Positions 37,901 to 48,100 of a stretch of 64,000 nt of DNA are shown piece after piece. Each line of letters opens with the position of its first letter. Position 1 is the stretch's first letter. This stretch comes from Xenococcus sp. MO_188.B8 (lineage in GTDB: Bacteria > Cyanobacteriota > Cyanobacteriia > Cyanobacteriales > Xenococcaceae): assembly GCA_030065615.1 (NCBI GenBank), contig JASJDR010000002.1, positions 1-64,000 on the forward strand. The letters run 5' to 3'. A program made the translations under genes and the position numbers. A model generated the notes under the pieces. The model saw only the letters and a list, made by a program, of their open reading frames with translations, was not told where the DNA came from and did not search any database.

Positions 37901-39447
37901 CGGTAAGTAAGTTGGCGCTCTTCAAAACTAATGGCGATCGCATCGGGATTTTTAGTGACCTGTTGTTCGAAAAGTTGATGAATGCACCGATCTTGAGGAT
38001 ACTCAGCTTTGGTGTTATTCCAATCAAATATTAGTTGATGATATTCTGAATCTTTTAACAGAGGAACATCAACTAATCTTCGCTGGGGATTTTCTACAAA
38101 TTCTCGAAGTAATTTTTCCAGTTGCCCCAACATCCGAGCGATCATATCATCATCAAATCTAAAGCTGTCAAATGTTATCTTTAGTTTTAAAGATTTTCCA
38201 CCATAGCCATTAAGCAACAAAGGATAATGAGTCTGCTCTAATAGTTGGCACTCTCGATTTATCCAATTACCTCCTTTAGATTCCATTGTCTCAGTTAAAT
38301 CAGAATGCTCGAAAACAACAACACTTTCAAATAGAGAGCTGCCATTTTTTACATCGCTCCATTCTTGCACTTTGACTAAAGGAGTATGCTCAAAATCTCG
38401 TAGTGCAACCCACTGAGTACGTAACTCTTTGAGCCAAGGTAACAGTCTTGTATCGTTGGTAACTTTAGTCCGGATAGGTAGCGTATTGATAAAAAGTCCA
38501 ACCATCTCTTCTACCTTTTCAATAGAAGAATAGCGACAAGCCCTAGTTACCCCAAAAACAACGTCGGAGTCTCCACTGTAACGATGGAGAAGTAATGCCC
38601 ATGCCCCTTGAACTAGGCTATTTAAAGTCAGTTTCTGTTCTGTAGCTAAAGATGTTAAAGCAGCAGTTAATTCTGCGGTCAATTGAGTTTTTTTAGATTT
38701 ATACTGCTCGTTAACAGTCTGTCTTGAGCTTTTAGAGTTTGAGTTTAAATCAAAGTTACTTCTTGAAATTAGGGATTCACCACCACTTAAGCTTAAGGAA
38801 TAACCACGCATAGTAGGTATTTGAGTTGGAGTAGTAAATCCCTGTAATTTGATTTTCCAAAATGTCTTTGCTCCTTCAAAAGACTGCGCCTGTAGCCAAT
38901 CAATATAATTTTTGTACGGGGAACGTTGAGGTAGAGTACATATTTGGTTGTGCAAAGATGCATCGTAAAGCTCAAAAACTTCTTGCAAAACAGTTGAAAT
39001 AGAACGACCGTCTAACAGAGCATGATGAAATGTCCAAACTAAAATGTAATCTGCTTCCTGCTGTTGAAATAATGCCAAACGCATTAAAGGTGGTCGGTCA
39101 ATATCGAAGCCTCTATAACGGTCATGTTGTAAATAATCATTAAGCTTATTCCATCGAACTGCTTCGGTTGAATTTTGCCACTCCTGCTGTATAAAAGGAA
39201 GCTCAACTTGACCATGAACGAACTGCTGAAGCTGGTCTGTTTTATCGAAGCTAAAGCTAGTTCTTAAAATGGGATGCATCTCCAACACTTGTTTCCAGCT
39301 TTGAATTAATGCTGAAACATCAATTTTTTGATGTAAATGACAAACAACCTGTTCGATATAATAGCCAGACTGACCATCAAAACTGGTGTGAAACAGCATT
39401 CCCTGCTGCATGGGAGATAATGGATAAGAAGCTTCAATAAAATTCAT
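34999..39447 (-). CDS. NRPS module C-A-PCP with monooxygenase inside a Gly-type A domain
   Basis: Residue numbers are from the longer TTG frame at 39498 (1499 aa); the ATG at 39447 is more likely, giving about 1482 aa. The C domain carries HHALLDG (158-164). The A domain starts at about 505 with YTSGSTGKPKG, and its A4 motif is FDISVLELL at 700-708. It is then interrupted by a luciferase-like FMN monooxygenase (about 742-1090: IWTPERHFHAFGG, VGISFAAGWQPNDF, ITAAGNPETFQMAG). The A domain resumes with LMLGGE-like MMLGGEP, MYGPTETTIW and K1376. The pocket reads D-I-L-Q-M-G-M-I-W, close to glycine codes. PCP Ser is 1433. In MtaG/MelG of myxothiazol and melithiazol the same arrangement oxidises Gly to leave a terminal amide. 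Confidence 0.88.
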   Translation of the reverse strand: MNFIEASYPLSPMQQGMLFHTSFDGQSGYYIEQVVCHLHQKIDVSALIQSWKQVLEMHPILRTSFSFDKTDQLQQFVHGQVELPFIQQEWQNSTEAVRWNKLNDYLQHDRYRGFDIDRPPLMRLALFQQQEADYILVWTFHHALLDGRSISTVLQEVFELYDASLHNQICTLPQRSPYKNYIDWLQAQSFEGAKTFWKIKLQGFTTPTQIPTMRGYSLSLSGGESLISRSNFDLNSNSKSSRQTVNEQYKSKKTQLTAELTAALTSLATEQKLTLNSLVQGAWALLLHRYSGDSDVVFGVTRACRYSSIEKVEEMVGLFINTLPIRTKVTNDTRLLPWLKELRTQWVALRDFEHTPLVKVQEWSDVKNGSSLFESVVVFEHSDLTETMESKGGNWINRECQLLEQTHYPLLLNGYGGKSLKLKITFDSFRFDDDMIARMLGQLEKLLREFVENPQRRLVDVPLLKDSEYHQLIFDWNNTKAEYPQDRCIHQLFEQQVTKNPDAIAISFEERQLTYRQLNEQANQLAHYLQLQGVGPDDLVGLHMKPSLEMMVGLLGIHKAGGAYLPLDPNFPQSRLTFMLGDSEASVILTQQQLIPNLLVESNIRILPIDTLREEIAQQPVTNPNSMVKPENLSYVIYTSGSTGKPKGVMVEHRNVSNFFTGMDSVIEPEPPGVWLAVTSLSFDISVLELLWTLARGFKVVIYNPEREQVQSSSHKFKFQNEEKAIDFSLFYFSSHEAGEDATDKYRLLLEGAKFGDAHGFQAIWTPERHFHAFGGLFPNPAVTSSALAAITEHIQIRAGSCVSPLHNPVRLTEDWSVVDNLSKGRVGISFAAGWQPNDFVLQPGNFHDRKAIMFDQIEEVQTLWRGESVTYPNDKGENVEVRTLPRPIQPQLPVWITAAGNPETFQMAGAKGFHILTHLLGQTLDELADKITIYRRAWIENGHSGEGIVTLMLHTFVGENDDTVRELVRQPMRHYLASSLNLIKLAAWSFPTFKQKTTDEMGQFSVSHLSEQEWDDVLDFSFERYFETSGLFGTVEKCLQKVDQIKGIGVNEIACLIDFGVNTDKVLAQLPLLHQVKERAHEQLTLTPEIQENSSSLADLIQQHEVTHLQCTPSMASILLSDTATREAMRQLRCMMLGGEPFSESLATQLRQIIPGQIHNMYGPTETTIWSATYKLDRVEGIVPIGRPIANTELYVLDKHLQPVPVGVPGELFIGGKGVTRGYLNRPELTQERFVPNPFNLSSGEYLYRTGDLVCYRQDGNLEFLGRADFQVKVRGYRIELGEIETILSRHETVKEAVTLVREDMPGDRRLVAYVLPQTRSQLSDTLLREYLGSQLPEYMVPSHFVILEVFPLTPNNKVDRKALPAPITIAHSEETSKEKAYTPIEETLIEIWQEVLQIRQLETGDNFFNLGGNSLIAVSLISKIRTTFNIDLPLLSLFRAPTIRAMAAQIEELLINQSTPHELELALKELEQSSDQTVFV

Positions 39448-39524
39448 TGATTTGAGTTTTCTTTTGATTAAATAATTTATCTTGTTGTGGATACGCAACT
39501 ATCACTTAAGATTTATTAAAACTT

Positions 39525-40895
39525 TTACTTAGAAATGTTAAATTCATTAAGGGATTGACTTGTTTTTACAGGTTGAGAGACACTTTCTCCGATTTCATTA
39601 ATAGCTACAACCCTATAAAAAGAGTTGGGATTAGCTTTGCGGTCTCGAAATTCTAGAGCAATCTGGGTAGGCTTTGGGGTATCGCCAAAACCATGACTTT
39701 GTCCTTTAAAGGTTTGAATCAGTGAATTATTGCGATAGATGCGAAATGAAGGTAAACCATTTTCTAGATCGGGAGTAAAATTCCATGTTATTAAAACCTC
39801 TTTTGGCTTGATTTCTCTAGCACGTACATCATTTGGTGCTTTAGGCTTGCGAGTTGGTGAAACTTTTCCTGTAGTCACATATTCCTGCCATTTCCTTGCT
39901 ATTTCCTCATTGGGAAGCCAGGCTGCTTCTAAAGGATTTCCTAGGTACTGATTTGCTGGAGCTATTTCATGAGTAACGATATTGCCCAGCCATCCTTGAG
40001 TTTGATCGATTGAACGAAGTTTATTACTGTCTTTCACGAGTCTCATAGTTATTAAAGCATCTAGATAAGGGATAGCTATCAACCTAGAGTTGGCAGTTTC
40101 GTGACCTGCATTTGCTTCTATGGCAATCGACCATAATGCATCTAATCTACGATAACGACGAAATATTGTTTGAGGTAATTCTATAGTTTCGTATGGAACT
40201 ATCTGATCATTTTCTCCCAAAGAAAACATAACTGGGATATTAGTTAGTTGTTGATTAATACCCAAAAAAGTGAAACCTCCGCCACGTAGACCTACCATAG
40301 CAATAGTACGTTCGGGATATTCTTGAAGCATTTGAGCGGCCCAGTCTGCACCGCCAGAATGCCCCCATAAAATCCACGGTACCTGATTAAATTCATCTCG
40401 CTTGCTTTGTTCAGTAACTATATCTAACGCATGCAAAAAGGTATCTCTGGAGCCATAGTTAATTAGAGCCCAATCTTCACATCTTCCCTCACCAACTAAC
40501 AACTTTGTTCCCATTAGCGCAAATTGATGTTTCAATGCTAATGCTTGCCATTGCAAATCACTAGCATGGTTTAGTCCAGAAATCGCAGCATCATTACCAC
40601 ATCCATGTTGCTTGACTAATACTCCGCGAACTTGCTCGATTCCTTCGGGAATCCAAACCTTGTATTCTGCTGTAAGATAGCGGTTTTTTTCTGAAGAAGG
40701 AATTGCAACCCTATAATAGTTTCCAGGTAAACTAATCCCATCTATTTTAATCGACTGTTGTGGCTTAGAACTCAGTTTAGCAACAGTTCGCCAACCAAAA
40801 TAACCTAAAGTTGAAGTTACTGTGGCAATCAACAAGTATTTAAGGGGAAAATTTAAAAACACGATTTTATAGAGCTTTGGCAATACAGGTTGCAA
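39525..40895 (-). CDS. Membrane-anchored alpha/beta hydrolase with C-terminal FN3-like domain
   Basis: The protein of up to 456 residues has an N-terminal transmembrane helix (about 18-34). An esterase/PHB-depolymerase-like alpha/beta hydrolase domain follows, with the nucleophile elbow WGHSGGADWAAQ and a likely Asp (GENDQIVP) and His (ANAGHET). A C-terminal beta-sandwich resembling fibronectin type III (about 350-445: VLITWNFTPDLE, SFRIYRNNSLIQ, YRVVAINEIGES) completes it. Its predicted location is the periplasm or outer face of the inner membrane. The frame opens at a TTG (40895) overlapping the upstream NRPS by 29 bases; a GTG at 40862 just after that stop is an alternative. It may process or detoxify the peptide product, or an ester in the envelope. 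Confidence 0.7.
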   Translation of the reverse strand: MQPVLPKLYKIVFLNFPLKYLLIATVTSTLGYFGWRTVAKLSSKPQQSIKIDGISLPGNYYRVAIPSSEKNRYLTAEYKVWIPEGIEQVRGVLVKQHGCGNDAAISGLNHASDLQWQALALKHQFALMGTKLLVGEGRCEDWALINYGSRDTFLHALDIVTEQSKRDEFNQVPWILWGHSGGADWAAQMLQEYPERTIAMVGLRGGGFTFLGINQQLTNIPVMFSLGENDQIVPYETIELPQTIFRRYRRLDALWSIAIEANAGHETANSRLIAIPYLDALITMRLVKDSNKLRSIDQTQGWLGNIVTHEIAPANQYLGNPLEAAWLPNEEIARKWQEYVTTGKVSPTRKPKAPNDVRAREIKPKEVLITWNFTPDLENGLPSFRIYRNNSLIQTFKGQSHGFGDTPKPTQIALEFRDRKANPNSFYRVVAINEIGESVSQPVKTSQSLNEFNISK

Positions 40896-43800
40896 GTTTT
40901 TTAGCGAGAGTTGGCGAGCTAACTATCGAAGTGTGATGGCCAGGAATGCGATAGATTTCCACACCTTCTAGGGCAATCTTGCCCCAGCCCAATTTTGTTT
41001 CTAACCTATAACCAGGAGGGAATTCCCCCGCACGGAATAAAGTAATTTTCCCAGCATAGGGTCGGTGCAAATAGCTTTTGTGTAGTTTATTGTAGTGAGA
41101 ATCCATTTGTTCGAGATTCTTCGTTATGGAGCTTTCGATATTTCTAAGAGATTGTTTACGTTCGTAAAATGACCAAGGAGAACGTAGGAGGATATATTGG
41201 CTAATGCGATTCATCAGTTCTGTTAGGCAGTCGGATTTTTGCGCAGCTCGTTCGCTGGATATCTCGGGCAGATTGGCAGAAGACGAATTAACAGCAGACG
41301 GTTTAGAACTCCGATTTTGGCGAATCGATCTGACACCCGAGCGTAGTTGCTGCCAAGTTTTAATTGGGTCGAGGCTCGATTGTTTGGCAGTCCAACGAGG
41401 TAAACTAAATCGAATTCCATAGTGGATTGATGAAATAAAGCGAGGTAGAGGTGGTAGTAGTTCTGAAGCATCGGGACCGAGACAATCAAACATAGCTAAT
41501 AATGCTACTTTTTCACCCTGACTCTTTAGTTGCTGTGACATTTCCAGGGCAATATTACCCCCATTAGATAAACCACAGAGGAGATAAGGACCCTGGGGTT
41601 GAACTTGCTGAATTTGCTCAATGTAGTCCGCCGCCATTTCCTGAATACTTTGAGCGATTGGCTGATTTTTATTAATTTCTCTTCCTTGCAGTCCGTATAC
41701 TGGTTGAGAGGAGTCTAGGTTCTCCGCTAGTTTGCGGTAAATTAAAACGTTAAACCCACCGCCATGAATACAGAACAGGGGTATTTTATTGTTATCACCA
41801 GTTTTGATTTTTACCAAAGGCGACCAACTATTTTTTACCCTTGCTTTCTCGACCGATCTAGCTAGTTCTCTAATAGTAGGTGCTTGCAAAAGAGTTGAGA
41901 GAGGTAAACTTTTACCTAATTTCTCTTCAATTAAAGTGAATAGGTTTACTGCGAGCAACGAATTACCGCCTAATTCAAAAAAGTTATCTGTAATGCCGAT
42001 CAAGTCTATCCCTAAAAGCTCTTGCCAGATTTCGATTAGTTGACCTTCAATTGCTTGAGAATTGAAATTGCGAACTGTTTCTGCTTCAATTTTGAGGAAT
42101 CGGGGACTAGCTTGGGATAATCGATTGCTGTCGACTATGCCATATTCATCAAGAGGTAAACTAGTCAAATCGATGAAACTAGAAGGAATAGCATAAGCAG
42201 GAATTTTTTCTTTGAGAAAATCGTGTAATTGGGCTGGAGTAATACTTGCTCCTTTCTGGAGGACGAGATATGCGATGTACGGAGAAACCTCAGAGTCTTG
42301 AGGAACTAGTTCAAGATAAACTTCTGCGATCGCTTGATGTTGTTCGATGATTCGTTCGATCTCATTGAGAGAGATCTGGCGATCTCCACGAGCTTTTTTG
42401 ACCAAGCTACCGTCGCTCAGGTAGCAAGCTTTATCTCCAGTTTTAAACAGACGCGCATTGGCTTCTGAACCGAAAGAATCGCGGATAAAACGTTGTTCGG
42501 TTAATTCCGAGCAATTTAAATAACCAGATGCCAAGTTATCACCACCGATATATAGATCTCCTACAACACCGATGGGAACGGGATGGAAATAGCGATCTAG
42601 AATCTGAATCGTACTATTAGGTACTGGTTTTCCTAAAGTAAAATTCTCTTCCTCCCTCGACGGAACATAGGCGGTAATGGCAGGGTTTTCAGGAGCGTTG
42701 TAAAGAAAAGTTAACTCTGGCACGTCTTCTCGCTGTAACCACTGATGTACCACTGGCAGGGATAGCCTTTCTCCAACCACTACAATCCGCTCTAGTGACT
42801 TTAAACTGGCGGGGTGTTTTGTGGCTAGGTAATTAAATAGTCGAACGGGCAAAGACAGACACGAGAGTTTGCTTTCTCGGATAAAATCAGCTAGAGTTTC
42901 ACTTTGTTTGATCATGGCAGGCAGAATCGTCAAAGACGAACCATTGAGTAAAGCTCCCCAAATTTCTAGCATAGCCAGATTGCTATCGTAGGGGGAGTGT
43001 TGGAGTACTCTGGTTCCTAACTGACAATTGAAATAGAAAGCATCACTATTTTGCGCGATCGCTTGATGGCTGAATTTAACTCCCAAACGTTCGTTATCCT
43101 GCCTTAGTTCGTAAAGCACGTAGGCTAGAGACTCGGATAAAATTTCTTTTGCTAGATTAGACTGGTTTTTCTGAGAGATAATCTCCCATTCTTCATTGCC
43201 ACAAATTACCTTACAGGATTGGGTCATGGGCATTGTCTGCCGTAAACTTTCCCGAGTCAGAAAGAGGTCGAATTGAGTATTCTTAAAAATCTCGATCTTT
43301 TCTTCTGTCGTCATCTGTGAAGTGAGAGGAACGCAAACTCCTCCTAGTTTCAATATGGCTAAGAAGCTAATGATTGCTTCACTAGAACGAGGTAAATAGA
43401 CCCCAACGTAAGCTCCCGATTTTAAACCCAGAGATTGCAGATAATGGGCTAGCTGGTTGGCTTTTTGGTTTAATTCTCGGTAAGTAAGTCGCTCGCAAAC
43501 CGACATGATCGCTATCGCTTCGGGATTTTGTTTGACTTTTTCTTCAAAAACTCGGTGAATTGCTTGTTTCGTCGAGGTGACAAGAGAAGCATGATTGAGA
43601 TCCTGTAACAGTTTTTGTTCTGCTGTAGTCAGCAGCGGTAACTCAGAGACGGGGAGATCTGGATTGGCAACAATACCTGCTAATAAAATCTGCCAATGCT
43701 CCAAAATTCTGACAATCGTGCTTTCGTCAAATAAATCCTGGTTATATTCCAGAACAGTTCGCAAGCCCAGATCGGTTTCGCGCATTACCAGACTAAGATC

Positions 43801-45177
43801 AAACTTGGTCTGTCCGATATAAACGTAGCCGAACAAAGAGGTGATTTTTAGACCATCTAATTCAATGGACGACAGCGAATTCTCTCCCTTCCAGGGAGGA
43901 TTGAGGGCAAATATGATCTGTAATAGAGGGGATCTTGCCGATTTGGATTTGAACTCTTGAATCAGTCTACCGAATGGTACGCTGCTGTGTTCGTCTGCCC
44001 ACAATACCGACTTGCGAATTGTCGCTAATAACTCGCGAAATGAAATTTGCTGGGGAAAACGAGTGCGAATGGGCAGGGTCCTGGTAAAAATCCCGATTAG
44101 TCTTTCTAGCTCGACTTGGGTACGACCCGAATGGGAAAAACTAACTACAATGTCGTCATTATTGGTGTAGCGATGCAACAATACATTCAACGCAGCAATC
44201 AAAACCATAAACAAAGTACAATCCGATTCCCGACCCAGATTATTAAGTCCTTGATTCAACTTTACAGGCAACATCGCATATTGCCTGGCACCTTTAAAAG
44301 TTGCCCGAGGTGGTCGCAGCCGATCTGTTGGCAGGTTTAGAGTAGCAAGATTGTCACCCAACTGTTCCTTCCAGCGAGCGAGTTCGGATGCGATCGCGGT
44401 TTCATCTCGCTGACCGCGTTCCCAGGCAGCATAATCGACATATTGAACGGGTAACTCGGCTAAAGGTAAGGGTTTACCTGCAGCCAAGGCTTGATAGATC
44501 GCGACCAGTTCGCGAAAGAGGATTCCCGCAGAGGTTCCATCACAAATGATGCGATGGATATTAACGACTGCAATAAAATCATCCTCGCGTAACTGAAGCA
44601 TACTGATGCGCAATAGCGGTCCAGTTGCTAAGTTAAAGGTAATGCAGCTTTCACGATTAGCAACGGATCTGGCTTCCGCTTCTCTTGCCGATGGGGGGAT
44701 CTGTTGGAGGTCGATAATATGAATTGGCAGGGTTAATGCTGGTGTAACTTTTTGTATTGGCTTGCCATTTACTAGGGGAAAAGTAGAACGCAGGATCTCG
44801 TGTCTGCGAATAATCTCATTTTGACTTTGTTCGAATAGAGCGAGATCGAGTTTGCCCTGAAAACGATAGACATAGGGCATATTGTCGATGGGATTATTAG
44901 GCTCTAACTGATTTTGCAGCCAAATAGCTTCTTGAGATAAAGATAGAGGCAACTGCTCGGTTCGGGGAATCTTCTTGATCGGTGCAACTTTTGATGCTGC
45001 CTCAAGAGCAATATCTTTTAAAACCGAGATGATTGCTGCTTTGTTCTGTTTTAATTCAGCGACGATCTCGGGAGTCATTGCTCCTGGAGGAGCTTTATAT
45101 CGCAGGCGTTCTCCATCCAACCATAACTGAATCTTACAACTGGCAAGCTGGGTTATAAAATTATCGATCTGGTTCAT
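40867..45177 (-). CDS. NRPS module with TubC docking, C, inactive A, PCP and TE
   Basis: The 1436-residue protein starts with a TubC-type docking domain (1-58: IQLWLDGERLRYKAPPGAM). The C domain has HRIICDG at 208-214, with Arg for the catalytic second His. The A domain is recognisable (LTYRELNQKANQLAHYLQ, LFKTGDK, LYIGGDNLASGYLN) but its key sites are gone: A3 TSGSTGKPKG is ELRQDNERLG (690-699), A5 YGPTE is YNAPENP, and the A10 Lys is Ile1014. PCP Ser is 1073. The TE has GLSNGG (Ser1204), Asp1231 and PGHHTS. No frameshift is present, so the inactivity looks maintained. It overlaps the upstream module by ATGA. Role: probably chain release or transfer with an amino acid loaded in trans, or none. 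Confidence 0.87.
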   Translation of the reverse strand: MNQIDNFITQLASCKIQLWLDGERLRYKAPPGAMTPEIVAELKQNKAAIISVLKDIALEAASKVAPIKKIPRTEQLPLSLSQEAIWLQNQLEPNNPIDNMPYVYRFQGKLDLALFEQSQNEIIRRHEILRSTFPLVNGKPIQKVTPALTLPIHIIDLQQIPPSAREAEARSVANRESCITFNLATGPLLRISMLQLREDDFIAVVNIHRIICDGTSAGILFRELVAIYQALAAGKPLPLAELPVQYVDYAAWERGQRDETAIASELARWKEQLGDNLATLNLPTDRLRPPRATFKGARQYAMLPVKLNQGLNNLGRESDCTLFMVLIAALNVLLHRYTNNDDIVVSFSHSGRTQVELERLIGIFTRTLPIRTRFPQQISFRELLATIRKSVLWADEHSSVPFGRLIQEFKSKSARSPLLQIIFALNPPWKGENSLSSIELDGLKITSLFGYVYIGQTKFDLSLVMRETDLGLRTVLEYNQDLFDESTIVRILEHWQILLAGIVANPDLPVSELPLLTTAEQKLLQDLNHASLVTSTKQAIHRVFEEKVKQNPEAIAIMSVCERLTYRELNQKANQLAHYLQSLGLKSGAYVGVYLPRSSEAIISFLAILKLGGVCVPLTSQMTTEEKIEIFKNTQFDLFLTRESLRQTMPMTQSCKVICGNEEWEIISQKNQSNLAKEILSESLAYVLYELRQDNERLGVKFSHQAIAQNSDAFYFNCQLGTRVLQHSPYDSNLAMLEIWGALLNGSSLTILPAMIKQSETLADFIRESKLSCLSLPVRLFNYLATKHPASLKSLERIVVVGERLSLPVVHQWLQREDVPELTFLYNAPENPAITAYVPSREEENFTLGKPVPNSTIQILDRYFHPVPIGVVGDLYIGGDNLASGYLNCSELTEQRFIRDSFGSEANARLFKTGDKACYLSDGSLVKKARGDRQISLNEIERIIEQHQAIAEVYLELVPQDSEVSPYIAYLVLQKGASITPAQLHDFLKEKIPAYAIPSSFIDLTSLPLDEYGIVDSNRLSQASPRFLKIEAETVRNFNSQAIEGQLIEIWQELLGIDLIGITDNFFELGGNSLLAVNLFTLIEEKLGKSLPLSTLLQAPTIRELARSVEKARVKNSWSPLVKIKTGDNNKIPLFCIHGGGFNVLIYRKLAENLDSSQPVYGLQGREINKNQPIAQSIQEMAADYIEQIQQVQPQGPYLLCGLSNGGNIALEMSQQLKSQGEKVALLAMFDCLGPDASELLPPLPRFISSIHYGIRFSLPRWTAKQSSLDPIKTWQQLRSGVRSIRQNRSSKPSAVNSSSANLPEISSERAAQKSDCLTELMNRISQYILLRSPWSFYERKQSLRNIESSITKNLEQMDSHYNKLHKSYLHRPYAGKITLFRAGEFPPGYRLETKLGWGKIALEGVEIYRIPGHHTSIVSSPTLAKKLATCIAKAL

Positions 45178-48100
45178 ATTTCTCCCTCTTCATAACCGTT
45201 TATATCAGTAGTATGATCATTGTGTTGAAAAACTTGATTTGCTGAACGAATTGTTTCGATCCTTTGAGCTAACTCCGCAATGGTTGAAGCCTCAAACAAT
45301 ACTCTGAGCGGTAATTTTATCTCCAAGAGCTGGGAGAGGCGAGCAACCAATTTAACTCCAATCAGTGAATGTCCCCCCAATTCAAAGAAGTTATCGTGAA
45401 TTCCTATCTGTTTGTGACCCAATACTTCGAGCCAAATCTGGGTAACTTGTTCTTCAAGGGCATTACGGGGTGCAATGTAGTCAATTGTAGATTGTCTGCT
45501 ATCAAAATCTGGTTCGGGAAGAGCCCTGCGATCAATTTTACCGCTGGGGGTTAGGGGCAAAGTCTCTAGCTCGACAAAGAAACCAGGAACCATATAGGCA
45601 GGTAATTTTTCCTTCAAAAACTGCCTGAGCTGAGAACCAATTTGAGGATCGGACTTCGATTCGGTGGTGGGTACAAAGTAAGCGACTAAACTTTTATCGC
45701 CTGAATTATCTTCTCTTAAAGCAACAACTGCCGTTTCAATCTGAGAATGCTTGAGCAGATTTGCTTCAATTTCCCCTGGTTCGATCCGAAAACCCCGAAT
45801 TTTCACCTGATGGTCGATTCTGCCTAAAAATTCAATGTTACCGTCAGCTAAGAAACGGACAAAATCTCCCGTTCTGTAAAGTTGTGACTGGCTTTGATTA
45901 ACTGGATTGCTAATAAATTTCTCTGCCGTTAACTCTTGGCGATCAAGATATCCCCTTGCTAATCCCGCTCCGCCAATGTACAGTTCTCCTGGAACTCCGA
46001 TGGGAACTAGTTGACGAAATCTGTCTAAAACGTAAGTCTGAAGATGAGGAAGAGGACGACCAATCGGTACTTCACCTTCGATAGAGGAGCTGGAGGGAAT
46101 TCGATATACTGTCGCGCTAACGGTCGTTTCCGTCGGTCCATAAGAATTGATAAGTTGCAGGTGATCGCTTTTACCAGAACGGGCAAGATATTTGTTCCAG
46201 GATTTGACGGGTTCTGACAAGACTTTTTCTCCACCGATAATTATCATACGGACAGATTGTGGCAGCTCAGCTGCAGTATTAGTCAGCTCGTTGACCAACT
46301 CATACCAGTAAGCGGTTGGTAGATCTAAGATGGTTAATTGCCAATCTTTGCAGGAATGCAAAAAAGTTCCTACTTCCAGCATTTCATCAGTACGCAATAC
46401 CAAAGTACTACCAGATATCAAACTAGTATAAATTTCTTCAACCGCTGCATCAAAGTTGATCGAAGAGAATTGCAGTATGCGATCACTTGCCACAATCTCA
46501 TATTCCGCTACCGCTGCCCGAACAAAGCTGCTCAAAGCAAGATGAGGGATCATTACGCCCTTTGGCTTACCTGTAGAGCCAGATGTATAAATTACGTATG
46601 CCAGATTATTGCCTGTATTAATTTTGGGGAGATTTTCCCGACTCTGAAGCGAAATTTTATCCCAATCAGAATCCAGGTAAACCGTCTGGGCTTGATGTTC
46701 TGGTAGTCGAGACTGTACCTGGCTTTGGGTAAGCAAAATTGATACCTTTGCATCTTCCACCATATAAGCCAGACGTTCGGCAGGATAGGCAGGATCGAAA
46801 GGCACGTAAGCACCACCAGCTTTAAGGATAGCTAGTAGTCCGACAATCATTTCTAAAGAGCGATTTACGCAAAAGCCCACCAGCACTTCTGGGGCAACAC
46901 CCAAATCTTGCAGATAATGAGCCAATTGGTTAGCTCGCTCGTTTAGTTCACGATAGGTAAGCTGTCGCTCGCGATCAATTAATGCCACTGCATCGGGAGT
47001 ACGTTCTACTTGTTCTTCAAATAGCTGATGAATGCAGACATCGGGATAATCTGCTGCGGTTTGATTCCACTGGTGGAGCAACTGCCGTTCCGCTTCAGGT
47101 AGTAAGGGAAGAGTCGCGATTGTCTCCTCTGGATTAGTAACGATGCTCGTTAATAACCTGTCAAACTCTGCCAGACGACAACGAATTGTATCGCGATCAA
47201 ACAAGTTGGTATTGTACTGACATTCAAGGTTAACCCGTCCGTTGACGCTAGTAGCATTGATAGATAGCTCGAAGTTTTCAAAACAACGGGGGTTGGTAAA
47301 GAAATCAATTTTTAATCCACCAAAGTTAAATTTCTCTGGTTCAAAATCTTGGTCTACATTGAACACTGCCGAAACCAGGGGGATTCGACTGGAATCTCTG
47401 GGGATAGAGAGTTTTTGCACCAAATTGCCGAAAGTGAACTCCTGATGGTCGTAGGCATCGAGAATCGGCGTGCGACGCGATCGCAGATAATCGCTAAACG
47501 ACTGCTGCGCTTCGATCTTTGTTCGCAAGGGGAGCAAATTAACACAATGCCCGACTAAGTTGTATTGGCCCGAAGTAGCCTGTCCAGCAGCGGGAACGCC
47601 CACGACTAAATCTGTTTGTCCGGTAAGGCGATGTAAAAATACTTCAAACCCAGCAATAAGTGTCGTCATCAAACTACAACCACTATTAGAACTCAATCGC
47701 TTGAGGTTGTCTACTAAATCGGCAGCTAGTGGGAAGTTTTCTTGGGCAGAATTAAATGTTCTCAGCGGAGGTCGAGGACGGTCAGTTGGCAAATCCAATA
47801 CTGGAATTGAGTCAGAAAATTTCTCGATCCAGAAATTTTCCGTAGCTATTTTTTCGGGACTATTTGCTTGTGCCTCTTCTAAAATAGCGTATTCGCTAAA
47901 GAAATCGACTGGTTCTAAAATTGGAGTACTGTTTTGTTTTAATGCAGAATAGATTTTACCTAGATCAGAAATTAAAACCCACCAAGACCAACCATCGCAG
48001 ATAATATGGTGTGTTGTCAGAATTGTTATGTATTCTTGTCGATCTAGCTGTAGAATCTGTGCGCGAAACAGAGGACCGTGTTCTAAGTCAAAAGGCAGTT

